From Oscarella lobularis (taxonomy: Eukaryota; Porifera; Homoscleromorpha; Homosclerophorida; Oscarellidae): a stretch of 64,000 bases of DNA. The position numbers and the translations under genes are program-made. Under the pieces are notes generated by a model. That model ran no database searches, was not told the origin of the DNA, and saw only the letters and a list, made by a program, of their open reading frames with translations. Below, one piece after another: positions 35,201-46,918 of the stretch. Position 1 is the first letter of the stretch. Each line of letters begins with the position of its first letter. The stretch covers positions 930,001-994,000 of the forward strand of contig NC_089185.1 in assembly GCF_947507565.1 (NCBI RefSeq), written 5' to 3'.

Positions 35201-36501
35201 TGACTGTTATTTCGCCTATAGAAAGTCCTTTTAGTCTCTCGTTCTTTTAGTTTCTCGTTCGCTATCATGAGAGGTGCGAGATGCCGTCTCTCTTCTCTCT
35301 ACGTGCTCACTTGCACCTCTTATAGACGAAACGATAAAGTAATTGTGTTCTCGGACAACGTATTTGCTCTGAGACACTATGCAAGAAAGATGGATAGGTT
35401 GGACTTCTGTACTACTTATGACTCAAACCTTGTCACTCTGCCTTTCTTAGGCCTTTCATTGACGGGCCCACGAGCCAGTCGGAGAGGCTGAGAATTTTGC
35501 AGAATTTCATTCACAACCCAAAATTGAACTGCATATTTATTTCTAAAGTCGGCGACAACTCGTTTGACCTTCCTGAAGCCAACGTCTTGATTCAGGCAAG
35601 TCGTGTAGCGCTGCGACTTTAATTAATGAGTTATTGGACTTGAAATTCAGGTTTCGTCTCACGGCGGTTCAAGAAGACAAGTACGCTTCTCAAGCTAAGC
35701 ACTACTTTATAAGAGCGTCGTATTTAAATAGGAAGCACAACGGCTGGGAAGAATTCTTAGAGCGAAAAAAGGCAAGAACTGGAAACTGGATAAACGAGAA
35801 GGTTTTTTTTTAAACCGTCTTTGTGCTATAGACTCCGTAGCTGAAGAATTCAATGCCTACTTCTATTCGCTCGTGTCTCAGGTGAAAGCTTGCCTCCTGC
35901 ATGCGCTCGTAGCGTTGACGATGCCCACGATAGGATACCCAAGAAATGCACTACTCAACAAAACGGCAGCGTTTCCTCGTCAACCAGGGATACTCTTACA
36001 AAGTAATGCCTTATATAAAGCAGTTTCTGTGTAATTCTATAGTATGCTATTACTACAAGGTAGTAACAAAGTTGGCTGGACTGGAAGAGGTTCTAAATGC
36101 GTCCCTCCGCATTTACGTTGGTACATGCTTTGCTTCGTTTTAGGAGCAAGACTTGGGTTATTCTACCAGACGAGAACAGGCTGAGATACTGCAGAAGGTC
36201 TCGTCTCCTCTTACGCTATTATTTATTCATTAATTGCCGCTCTTGGGATTAACAGGTCCTTGCCGCAAGCGATGCAGACGCGGAGGAGGAAAGGATGACC
36301 GGCTTGTTTACGTCAGGCTTCAAGTCAAAGGTAAACGGCTTAGATTCGGTTTAATTTCACGCAGTTTTTGCCTAGTCCGACGTCAAGAGACGGGTATCAT
36401 CGATGGCTTCGATGTCTGGCGCCGACAACATGACATACATGGAATACAGTCACTCAAAAGCAAAGCAATTCAAGCATCCTTTATTTAAGAAACTTAGATA
36501 A
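32217..36501 (+). CDS. ERCC3: TFIIH helicase XPB
   Basis: DNA translocase of TFIIH, used in promoter opening and nucleotide excision repair. Around 20 exons. N-terminal region: [20 protein letters not shown]. Damage-recognition part: [20 protein letters not shown] and [18 protein letters not shown]. Helicase domain 1: [48 protein letters not shown]. Domain 2: [77 protein letters not shown] and the [19 protein letters not shown] arginine-finger region. C-terminus [19 protein letters not shown] and a final basic peptide. The Walker B motif reads DEVQ where the family has DEVH; Gln codon at 34681-34683. The stop (36499-36501) is 17 bp from the CINP stop. Confidence 0.95.
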
Positions 36502-36518
36502 ATAATATGTATGGAGTC

Positions 36519-37477
36519 CTAATGACTGCTTAGATTCTGCAGGACTCTGTAGACTGGAATGCTGTGTTCTCCGCAGGCCATACCCAACAGAACGTTCTTC
36601 ACTGTTTCTCGAGCGTCGGTTCCTTCGTTCTGCCGCTGCCTGTGTCCAACATAGGGACAAAGGCGCCATGCATCGACATAGAGATCAATTTGATCGTCGT
36701 TTGGAGAACGCTCCAAATCGTTCACAATTTTGTTTTTCATTGCAAGATCTTTCACGTAGGCTGTCAGTAGTCTTTGCAAGATCGTCAACACGTCCGAAGC
36801 GAATTCTCCGCACTGCGCATAAATAAGCTAAGCATATTGTGAGTGATTACGTCACACCGTACAAGTACGTCAGGCGACTGCGTTCGAGTCTCAAGATCCG
36901 AAACGTTCTGTCTCAGCTCACAAATCAGTTTCTCGGCTATGAACAAAGACGTGAAGGCGGGGATAAGCCTACGCAGTGTCCCTACTTTTCTCTATTGTTT
37001 CTCGTAGGTCGAGAATGAGCGAAGCCACTAAGCGTTGTCACCTCTCATTAGCACAAAGGTAGGTAGGATAATGGAAACCGTACTCGGTTTGTTTCGATAC
37101 GTTTTCAGTGACATTAGGCTGGAATCGTGTAGACCGTCTAGTTTCTGCACGCTATAGGTGATAACGCGTTGCTATACGGTCAACTCTACAACGTCGTCGC
37201 ACATTACACGGAAACGGCAATTCGTTCGAGGCTAGCCAGCAAATCAGCTGCCATCATCCCTTCGACTTCGCGAGGGAACTCCCCGTATAACATAATAAGG
37301 CGTGTTCCATCGTTCGCGTTCTTCTCTCTCGCGACCTCTGCCGCATCTTTCGAAACAATTTGAAGCGCTGGAAGGCACGGTGTCGAAGTAATGCAATAAG
37401 AATACAACAGGACAGGAAGGCAAGTCGTCGCTTTTTGCGCTAACGATAAGAGATTCCGCACGGTCCTTAGGCGTCAC
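36519..37477 (-). CDS. CINP: CDK2-interacting protein-like
   Basis: CINP is a small protein of replication and checkpoint signalling, also reported in ribosome maturation. I read about six exons on minus. The last (about 36826-36519) gives DVLTILQRLLTAYVKDLAMK and VDAWRLCPYVGHRQRQNE, aligning with human HKLLEMYRKELLLKRTVAKE and MWLHQPYVESDSRLHLE. The previous exon EKLICELRQNVSDLETRTQS matches EELEKLCEELQATLDGLTKI in layout, and VQKLDGLHDSSLMSLKT fits ILKWETLNDAG. The N-terminal 70 residues (MTPKDRAESLIVSAKSDDLP onward) have no counterpart I can see and could belong to a separate gene. Tail-to-tail with ERCC3. Confidence 0.6.
36847..36872. promoter_or_regulatory. Two CRE-like sites within a CINP intron
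   Basis: TTACGTCA at 36847-36854 and TACGTCA at 36866-36872. The surrounding bases resemble the 8379-8410 cluster (GTGAYTACGTCACA then CGTA), so this may be a dispersed motif and not an independent enhancer. Confidence 0.3.
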
Positions 37478-37839
37478 CTCGCGTCAACGCTTCTGTAGGA
37501 AACATAGAGGCGCCACGCGCGTTGTCTCATAGCGCTTTTCCCCCGCATACGCGCAAACGATCGCTTTCCCCACCGCCAACGTTCCAACGCGCACGTAGAC
37601 AGTAGAGACGAGCAGCGACGCACGTAGAGTAGTTGAACAAACGAACGCGCGCGGAAGCGAACCTTCGGGGGTCTTCGATCCACCTGTACTGCGTCAATGC
37701 TCGTATAAAGCGTTCGAACTTCCGGTATCGAATACGTCGCGATTTCGTAGAAGCACTTTTATATTTTACTAAAGCGCGTACGTGCGCCGTTCAGTTTCAG
37801 TGGCAAAAAGAGGAGAAGAATAGCATTCTAAAGAAAATC
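37478..37839. other. Divergent spacer between CINP and the FRS2-like gene
   Basis: About 360 bp. The plus-strand frame through 37633-37839 continues in frame into the FRS2-like gene, but its residues look like 5' UTR and the Met-Gly start at 37840 is preferred. No clear TATA element was seen. Confidence 0.45.
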
Positions 37840-38867
37840 ATGGGCTGCCTGAACAGCGCGCCGAAAGAGAATCGCGGTCGCTTTCGCGTAAAAAATCTCG
37901 ACGATCAGAATCGCGTCGTCGGCGAAGGCGAGCTCGAAGTGACGGCGACTCATCTCGTTCTGCATCAGAACGACGAGCCGATCAAGTGGCCGCTCAAGTT
38001 TCTCCGACGCTACGGCTACGACGAGAATCTCTTCTCGTTCGAAGCCGGACGCCGATGTCCGACCGGCGAGGGAATTTACGCTTTTTCGACGCGCGGCGCC
38101 GAGCAGATATTTCGTCTCGTCGAGACGAATATCAAAAAACGCAAATCGTCGGACGACGACGACGGTGTCGGCTCCGGCGGAGGCGGAGGCGGAGGCGGCG
38201 AAGGGGCGGATGGGGTCGTCTCTCCCGCTCTCCCGGATAAAACCGATTCACCTGACGGTATTGGGCCCCAGGCAGGAAAAGGTCTGACGTCATTTGTGAA
38301 CTGTACTGTATTTCTGTTTTTTTATTGATATCTCTTTTAGGGCCTGAAGAGTCACGTGGATTGTCTTACGCCGTCCTCGATTTGCCGACGTCTAAGCAGT
38401 GGCCGATAGCGCAGGTGGAAGCCAGTTCCAGCGACAAGAACAAGAAGCGTAGCAAGTACGCTGTTATTGATTTCAAGGCAACTGAACATCAGGCAGCAGC
38501 TAAACTTGTTGATGGTGGAGTTAATTATGCTGATATGGATTTCAGCAACCAGGATTCTGCAAAGACTAGTAGTAGCAAGCGGCCCGCCGCCGCCGAGAAA
38601 ACAAACTACGCAGAAATCATTCCAAAACTACGCGATGATCCCATTTCTGAACCTCCCATGTCTCAATCATCCAATCCAGGTCTTAATTATGCTGAGGTCA
38701 CTGTAGGATCAAGTAGCAGCAGCAAACCCGTTTCCACGAAGCCGCCACCTGGATCAGAGTACACGCAAATTGATTTTAAGAGGACAAAAGCACTACAGCA
38801 GACTGCTCAGGGTCAGGGGGGTGAATACGTGAATACTTCATCGACGCGTCAAACTAGGCACGCGTAG
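37840..38867 (+). CDS. FRS2-like myristoylated PTB docking protein
   Basis: Two exons (37840-38281 and 38341-38867). The start MGCLNSAPKE is a predicted N-myristoylation signal, like human FRS2 MGSCCSCP. Residues about 12-105 form an IRS-type PTB domain: FRVKNLDDQNRVVGEGELEV, LKFLRRYGYDENLFSFEAGR and GEGIYAFSTRGAEQIFRLVE (human CLRRYGYDSNLFSFESGRRC). A Gly-rich linker follows, then a tail with seven tyrosine motifs: LSYAVLDL, KYAVIDF, NYADMDF, NYAEII, NYAEVTV, EYTQIDF, EYVNTS. The first two recall the FRS2 C-terminal YAVIDIE; YVN is a Grb2-SH2-type site. It probably links receptor tyrosine kinases to Grb2/SH2 effectors at the membrane. A DOK-type adaptor is less likely, as no PH domain is present. 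Confidence 0.82.
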
Positions 38868-39190
38868 CCTTTCATTTTCATACAGGTATTTCGTAGTAGC
38901 TTTTCAGGGTTTTTTTTTTCGTTGCTTGGTGTATAGCATTTTTGAATCATTTTCCTATGTGTGCACTCCTCGTAGTCATCTACATTTGTATTTGTACGTG
39001 AGTCAATTATACAGGATGGATAATCAAAATTCCAGGTAGCGCGCGCGTTTCACATGTGCGTTCGTGCCTCTTGTTTTCTTCGCTGTTCCTTTGAAAAATC
39101 GATCGATTAGACTCTCGCAGCCGCGCTGGAAGATTTCAGAGAACCATTCGCGGGGCAATAGCGTTTCCGGTATAAAAGGGGGCCCCCAGA
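38868..39190. other. Spacer between the FRS2-like gene and WDR5
   Basis: About 320 bp, with the FRS2-like 3' UTR and the WDR5 promoter including a strong TATA box (separate entry). No gene seen. Confidence 0.6.
39171..39178 (+). promoter_or_regulatory. TATA box of WDR5
   Basis: TATAAAAG in a GC-rich flank. Standard spacing would put the start site near 39200, downstream of the first in-frame ATG at 39191. Confidence 0.65.
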
Positions 39191-40641
<1,451 letters not shown>

Positions 40642-40744
40642 CCTAGCACTGCTGCGCACGCGCAAATTTTCAAAAAAAAAGGCTTATTAGCAGCCAATCA
40701 CACAAGGATGCAGGGAACGAATGAGTAGGAAATACACGTTTTGC

Positions 40745-41912
40745 CTAAGTATCTTTTTGGGAATGGAGTAGGCCTTCGGTCTCTTGAATAGCAAGTGGTG
40801 CAACTGCTTCGTTTGCCCTCTTCTCTCGAATGTGATTGGCATAGACGACTAGAAATAAGCCAATGATGATGAGTCCGCCTCCAACGTAGTGAAGAGTTTT
40901 CAGCTCTTCTTGAAGAATAAAGTAAGCCAAAACAACAGCAACAGGCACCTGAATAAAGAAAATAGACGTAGTGTATATGCATTACAATTTACACGCGTAC
41001 CTGCAGTGGCCAAAAGGCGGTAACAAGTGTAGAGGACACGTGCATGTTAGCCCAAGTGATCAGGAGATAGCAAAGAGCCGATGCAACGAATATTGCATAA
41101 ACAATAGGTATAGATTCCTCTTTAGGAATGTGCCACGGATTTGACGGGCAACCGTTACCCACATTGCACTTGATGACGTAGTAGAGCGAAGCCAATCCCA
41201 TGTCGACGGTGCCAAAAAAATAGCACCAAGCCGTCACGGAGACGGGCATTTGGGACCAGTGCGAATGAGTGTCCTCAAAAACGTATCGCTTTTGGATGAT
41301 AATGAAAATTGCCATGCACGTCGTGTTTCCAAGCAGGAACAGAATGCCCCAGACGAGTCGATGGCTCGTGTGACCGGTGAAATTATTGACGAGCATGACG
41401 CAGGCGCCGGCCGTCGCGACAAAGATGCCGGCCAATTTTGCGACGCCGTGGAACGTTCGAAGCATGGGTTTCTCGAGACGAAGTGCGAGAGCGAGAAATG
41501 CCGTCCATACAGGAATCGTCGGCTGGAAGATGGACGCGATGTCGGCACCAGCGAAGTACACGCCCATTATGTAAAAAAATTGATTTCCGAACATTCCTAG
41601 TTGTTGGCAGTTAGTGGTAATTAGGTTACTAGGCTTCGCGCGCACGTGAGCGATCAACTTACCCAAAGTTCCGAGAATGAAAAAGATGAGCAGTTTTTTG
41701 CCTTTGGGATAGACGAACTTGCGCTCGGCGACAAGCGCGCATAGAAGAAGAACGGGAAAGCAGCAGCCGTCTCGTATTAGGCAAAAGATGAGTGGATCGG
41801 CTTTGTTATTCTCAGCGAATTTTTTTACGATTACACCGTAACCACCAAAACCGATTTGAACGACAGTGAGAGCCAGGCAAACAACCCATGTCGAAATGCC
41901 GTACAAGGCCAT
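40745..41912 (-). CDS. DMT-superfamily (EamA/WAT1-like) membrane transporter
   Basis: Three exons on minus: 41912 to about 41665, about 41597-41003 and about 40950-40745. The product of about 350 aa has ten hydrophobic segments in two EamA repeats. The first begins VVCLALTVVQIGFGGYGVIV with KADPLIFCLIRDGCCFP; later come MFGNQFFYIMGVYFAGADIA, FQPTIPVWTAFLALALRLEK (typical EamA PVxT helix) and VPVAVVLAYFILQEELKTLH. It is closer to the plant WAT1-type than to SLC35 nucleotide-sugar transporters. Substrate unknown. The C-terminus has a dileucine-like EGLLHSQ, perhaps a lysosomal sorting signal. Head-to-head with MON1 (92 bp between ATGs). Confidence 0.82.
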
Positions 41913-42004
41913 CTCATCGAACTCACTTGTTGATCTTGATTGAATTTGCTGCGCATCAACTGCGCGTCGACGCGCAGCACTGTCGCCGTGGTGGAAAGTC
42001 TCAT

Positions 42005-44928
42005 ATGGCCGGCGTTCGCGGCCCGTCGAGCTCGCAGCGCCACGAGGAGCAAGATCTGGACGATGCCGCCGAAGAGACGGCTAATCCGGGCGGAAGGTGC
42101 AGCGGAAGGGGGAGGGGGACCCCTGTACTCGCGCTTGATGGGGAATTTTTCTCAGTCAACAAGTATTCGGCTCGCTCGTCGAAGACGACTCAATCAACGC
42201 GATGACGTCGTCGTTCGAAGACGGACAGGAGAGCCCGCTGCTCAGTCCGACGCGAAAACGTCTATCGGCGGCGACGGCGATCAAGAAACTTTCGAAAGCG
42301 ACTCGCGCTTTGTCGAAGAGCTTGGGCGACGAATCGGGCGGCGCCGGTAGCGTCGAAAATCAGGGCGAAACGAACGACGAGACGATCGACGAGGAGGAGA
42401 AAGAGGAGGAAGAGGAAGAAAACGAAGAGGAGGAGGAGGAAGAGGAGGAGGAGGAGGAGAAAAGGGCGAGCATCGACGACGCGGAAGATCGGGCGCCATT
42501 CTCGATTCAACGTCGACGGTAGCGTCGACGAACAACGACGATCAGTTTGAGACGACTGTTGCGACCGAGGTCGGTCGCGGAAACGAGGCGACGACGATTG
42601 ACGGCGACGGGGGCGGCGGCGGCGACGGAGAAACGGGATTCGATGATGCGAATGATGACGATGATGCTAAAACCGGTAATGTAATTTAGGAGTTGGTGCG
42701 GTAAAAACGCGAAGAGAGGACGATGATCCCTTCCTTAGATGAGACTGAAAAGGCGGGTTTGGTGCGTCAGGAAAGTAGCGGTAATGAGGGTAAGTCTTTT
42801 TGTAATGGAACAGACAGAAAGAGTCTATGACTCTTCTGGTATGAATTAGCATTAGGAACTGGCACTATAGCATTATAGATGAAAGGGCTTTAATTAAACA
42901 TTGACAAAAGGTCAATGTTTGGAAAGAGCGGCGAAGCACTATACCTCCCTTTTACTTTAGATGTCAATGATCCGGCTTGGATTCAACATCGTAAGCACGT
43001 CTTTATTCTCAGCGAAGCCGGCAAGCCCATATACTGCCGGTGACGTTTTCGCTTCCGAATAATGAAGTTGTTTCTTAATGCAATTTTGTTTCAGATATGG
43101 TAATGAAGACAAGTTGGTCACGTTGATGGGAGTCATGCAGGCATTGATGTCATTTGTTCAAGATGATGACGATTTAATACGGTATGAGTAAGTGAAATTG
43201 AAATTTTTTTTAATATACACATGGGTGTTAGATCCATTCATGCTGGTGACCATAAGATTGTTTTCATGACCAAGGGTCCCCTTCTATTGGTCGTTGTGGC
43301 CAATACACAGGAATCCACCAATCAAGTAAACAAGTCTTAGTATTGCCTAAAAACGAACCTCTTACAAGTTGTTCTTCAGCTATCTGTCCAGCTTAACTTA
43401 GTTTTCCAGCAAGTTCTTAGCGTTCTCACCTTTACTCAACTTGTGCGAATTTTTCATCAGAGACAAAATTACGATCTACGCCGTCTCTTATCTGGTCAGT
43501 AGAAAAGGGAAAAGCCAAACGCAGAAGTGAGACGTTTTTCTTTTCAATTAAAGGCACGGAGAAATTCATTGACAATCTATTGAACCTGATGGATCACGAA
43601 CCGAGCATACTGCTGGGAGCAGTGAGTCAATTTAGTCAAAAAAAACGTACCGCTTACTTCTGGGTTTTTTTTCAAGGTTCGGTGTCTTCCTCTTGCAGCG
43701 GGCGTTCGTGATACAATAGGCAATATATTGCAGCAGTGTCGCTCAAGGGTGACGACGGAAAACGTAGTCAGGGCAACAACTCTGTTCATTGTTTTTTTCT
43801 TAGGACGTTGTGTTTGCTATTTTAGTAGCCGAGAATCAACTGATCACTCTCTTGCGGCCAAAAAAGCACAGTCTTTACCCGCAAGGTGAGTTAGCTTGCG
43901 CTTACGCGCACGTCGAAGGAGAGCCGAAGGGGGAAAGGCTAATTCTCATATCTAGATCTGCATCTTGTTCTGAATCTCGTCGACGCTTCCACGTCGTTTC
44001 GCAATGCGGAATCGTGGACTCCCATATGTCTGCCTAAGTTTGACAACAGGTAACGAAGTCGATGCTTGACTTGGGGGTGTGGAGTGCGAGGGAAACGTTT
44101 TAGCGGTTACCTTCACGCTCACGTATCCTATTTGGGTGACGACGACTGTCCCGCTTGTCTTCTGCTCTTGTCGACGGACAAGGACACGTTTTTTGCTTTG
44201 TCACAATGTAGAAACAATATACTAGAGGTATGAAGAGTCTGCTCATACAATAGATTTCCACTGTGACATCATCTCTTATAGAGAATGGAAAAGCAGAACT
44301 GCCTAAAGGCTATTCGGCAGTCGCTTGCGCGGCAGAACTACGAAATTGGTTTGCATAGATAGAAATTCGTATGGCATAGGAAAAAAGGGATGTTTTCTTC
44401 TGAAGGTGAAGTTGGCGTTCCGGATTTGAGGCATTTTATGTACGAATCAAAGAGCACGCATCAGTATACTTCGCCCCAAATCGGTCATCCCTATACAGAT
44501 GAAAAAGATAGAGAACGGTACGTCGTGCCATAGAGAGAGTTCATCAGCACCAGTAAATGCTGCTCTTTTAGCCTTATGGGACTCTATCAATATCTTCATC
44601 ATCGTATTCATTCGTCTCGCCCTCTGAAAATTCTTTTTCATGTTGGTTCGAAAGAGACTGTTTTAGGATGGGTGAGGGAACTGGTGTGCTTGGAAGTGCC
44701 ATCGCTGACTTTTCTTTTTTGTATAGGTCACGCCTGGCTTTGAACTCTACGCGGTGTTTGGTCCTCTAGTAACGAAACCCGTAGCTATTAGTGCTGTGAA
44801 TAAATTACTGCGGTGGATCAAGGTACGTGGTGGCTTGGCTCTTGACTCTCTTATTATTACCTCTTCGCTTTTTTTCTTATTAGCGGGAAGAAGATCGACT
44901 GTTTATATTATCTCCTCAAATGTACTAG
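42005..44928 (+). CDS. MON1A: Vacuolar fusion protein MON1
   Basis: Subunit of the MON1-CCZ1 GEF for Rab7 in endosome maturation. About 13 exons. Exon 1 (42005-42096, [18 protein letters not shown]) joins exon 2 (from 42156) in frame. A Glu-rich acidic stretch follows, then longin domains: [93 protein letters not shown] and [20 protein letters not shown], ending [17 protein letters not shown]. All align with human MON1A/B. The GAG-rich tract at about 42380-42470 breaks the frame between exon 2 and the downstream acidic part that joins the rest (DDAKT). I cannot find an intron there; a length error in the repeat is the likely cause. Confidence 0.9.
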
Positions 44929-45253
44929 TGTTTCTATATTAGAGGTAAACTGTAGCTTGCGTGATAATTTTGCAAAAAATTAGTTGAGTTCTTGAATCGC
45001 CTCGACGAAAGGTAATCGTATAGGGCCAATCGTGTTTGTTTCGTGGTCGTCTGCGCATGCCTGCTGGAGCGATCGTTGTCTCAGAAATGCTACGAACGGC
45101 ATTTTCGCGAGGTATTCGCGTAGCTTGATGACACCGTGACGACGAGACTTATCACTTCCGTTACAATTTCAGGTCTCTTTCGCGCGGGGCCCCTAAGGGC
45201 CGTCAGGTTAGTGCACACGTTTCTAGCGAGCTAATTCTTATTCGAAACAATGC

Positions 45254-46432
45254 ATGACAGTGCTACGGGCTCACGATGGTTTTCGAACCGAAAAGACGCG
45301 CGTAAGTACAACGAACAGCGAGTATCGGGCGCGACTCGAGTTTCTCGCATCTCCAGAGGCGAGCGTGACGCCAAGCGGCGACAACAAGACCCTACGACAG
45401 TTAATCGAAGAAAAAACCGGCAAATCTGGTACGCAATACTTCGCATATTGATGTAAGGCTCTTGTATGTAATACGTATACAGGTCCTTGGGTTCTGGGTG
45501 CTGGTCTTGCTGCCTATGCTGTTTCAAAAGAAATTTTAATTATTCACAGCGAGGTACAAGTTAGCGAATATTTTCTTATGTGAATTATTGTAATTTCGGT
45601 TTTCAGACGCTCGTGGTTGCGTCGGTTTTGGGGGTTGGTTACTATTTGATGAAAAGGGTTGGTGGGCCGCTGAGTGAATATTTGGATCAGTCGTCTCAGG
45701 TTCTTTGAAGATTCCGTTGCTCATTCACTTTGATATGATGTTGTTGTTGTTGTTGTTATATAGGAGATTCTGGAGACTATGAATAGTGGACGTGTTGCGC
45801 AGATGCGCGACTTGGAGGAATGCATTGAAGCGGAGAAGAACGTGGAGGACATCTATTCGATTCGAAAGGACATTTTTGACATTCTAAAGGTCCGCATAGC
45901 CGTGTGCACGTTTATGTGCATTCCTTTAGATATTTTTGGTGCAGCAAAACAACGTCATTGCTCTGGAGACGGAATATAGAAGGCGTCAAGCACAGGTCGC
46001 ATCTGAAGTGACCAAACGCTTGGTGAGAAGCGCTTAGAGAATTTAGGCTGGACGCCCTCTATCCGGTGGTTTTTATAGAACTATCAAGTGGACCTGGAAA
46101 ATTTGGAGAGACGGCTAGAACAGGATTACATAGTCGATTATGTGGAGAAGGCAGTGAAGGCCAGCATCACCCCCCAACAGGTAAGCTCCTGCTCTCACGC
46201 ATTAGACCACAGGATCCTTGTGATTTGCTTTTGGCGATTAAATCTGTTGACACCTGTTCTCCATATCCTTCGTAATGACATTACTAGTTAGTTATGCGAT
46301 TAGTATTGCTTTGACTTGCTCTTAGTAGACGCGCTAGTTCCCACATCTAAATCAATTTTCGGTATGATCTAGGAGGCTGACACTTTGAATCAGTGCATCT
46401 CCGATCTGAGGTCATTGGCTGTGGCTCACTAA
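45254..46432 (+). CDS. ATP5PB: Mitochondrial ATP synthase peripheral stalk subunit b
   Basis: Stator subunit b of complex V. About seven exons. Conserved: EKTGKSGPWVLGAGLAAYAV and SKEILIIHSE (human KTGVTGPYVLGTGLILYALS), TLVVASVLGVGYYLMKR (second membrane hairpin helix), then a long helix: SGRVAQMRDLEECIEAEKNV, IALETEYRRRQAQVASEVTK, ENLERRLEQDYIVDYVEKAV, ending QCISDLRSLAVAH. The start is uncertain. The ATG at 45254 keeps the frame; a nicer presequence (MLRTAFSRGLFRAGPLRAVR) can be read from exons at 45088 and 45174 but joins in the wrong phase with the splice sites I see. The true 5' end may therefore be upstream of 45254. Confidence 0.87.
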
Positions 46433-46552
46433 AGATCACCGAAGATGTATAGATTCTGTTCTTTGTCGTTCTTGTTCTTGTTGTAATATGCAGACATGTC
46501 GGCTTTGTTTTTTTTCGGACAGACTACAGTGTAATTGGTGTCAGACTCACCA

Positions 46553-46560
46553 TGACGTCA
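46553..46560. promoter_or_regulatory. Palindromic CRE upstream of the DUSP gene
   Basis: TGACGTCA, the full CREB/ATF site, 366 bp upstream of the DUSP start. Vertebrate MAP-kinase phosphatase genes are known CREB-responsive immediate-early genes, so conserved logic is plausible. Confidence 0.5.
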
Positions 46561-46871
46561 CTCATGCTTTATGCGCGCGCGTGTCACCGGCTCGTCGATT
46601 GGCCACTATTTTAGGCGATCACGTCAGCCTACATGACCAACTGCGTGCTTTCCCCAGCCGATTTCGAACCCCAATTCGTCCGCTTGTATCATCGTTACAG
46701 TGCAACCGCGCGAGCCAAAACAGTGACATAATCGTCGTTTCAACCCCACGGACACGTCAAACGCGAATACGATCGCGTCTTTAGCGTCGCGTTTCTCGTC
46801 GGATACACAAGCCAAAGCAAACCTCCGGGGAGAACAAACGCAATATAACGCGTCCCTCTAAGCGTCTTATT

Positions 46872-46877
46872 TATAAA
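46872..46877 (+). promoter_or_regulatory. TATA box of the DUSP gene
   Basis: TATAAA within TATTTATAAACC, 42 bp upstream of the first ATG (46919) and 102 bp upstream of the second (46979). Confidence 0.55.
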
Positions 46878-46918
46878 CCCCTCCCTCCTTCGTTCGACTC
46901 GGAACCCACCACAATTTC

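Larger units (their letters stand above)
46433..46918. other. Promoter region of the DUSP gene
   Basis: About 490 bp between ATP5PB and the phosphatase gene, with a palindromic CRE (46553-46560), inverted CCAAT motifs near 46533 and 46600, a CRE half-site near 46617 and a TATA box (46872-46877). No gene seen. Confidence 0.55.
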
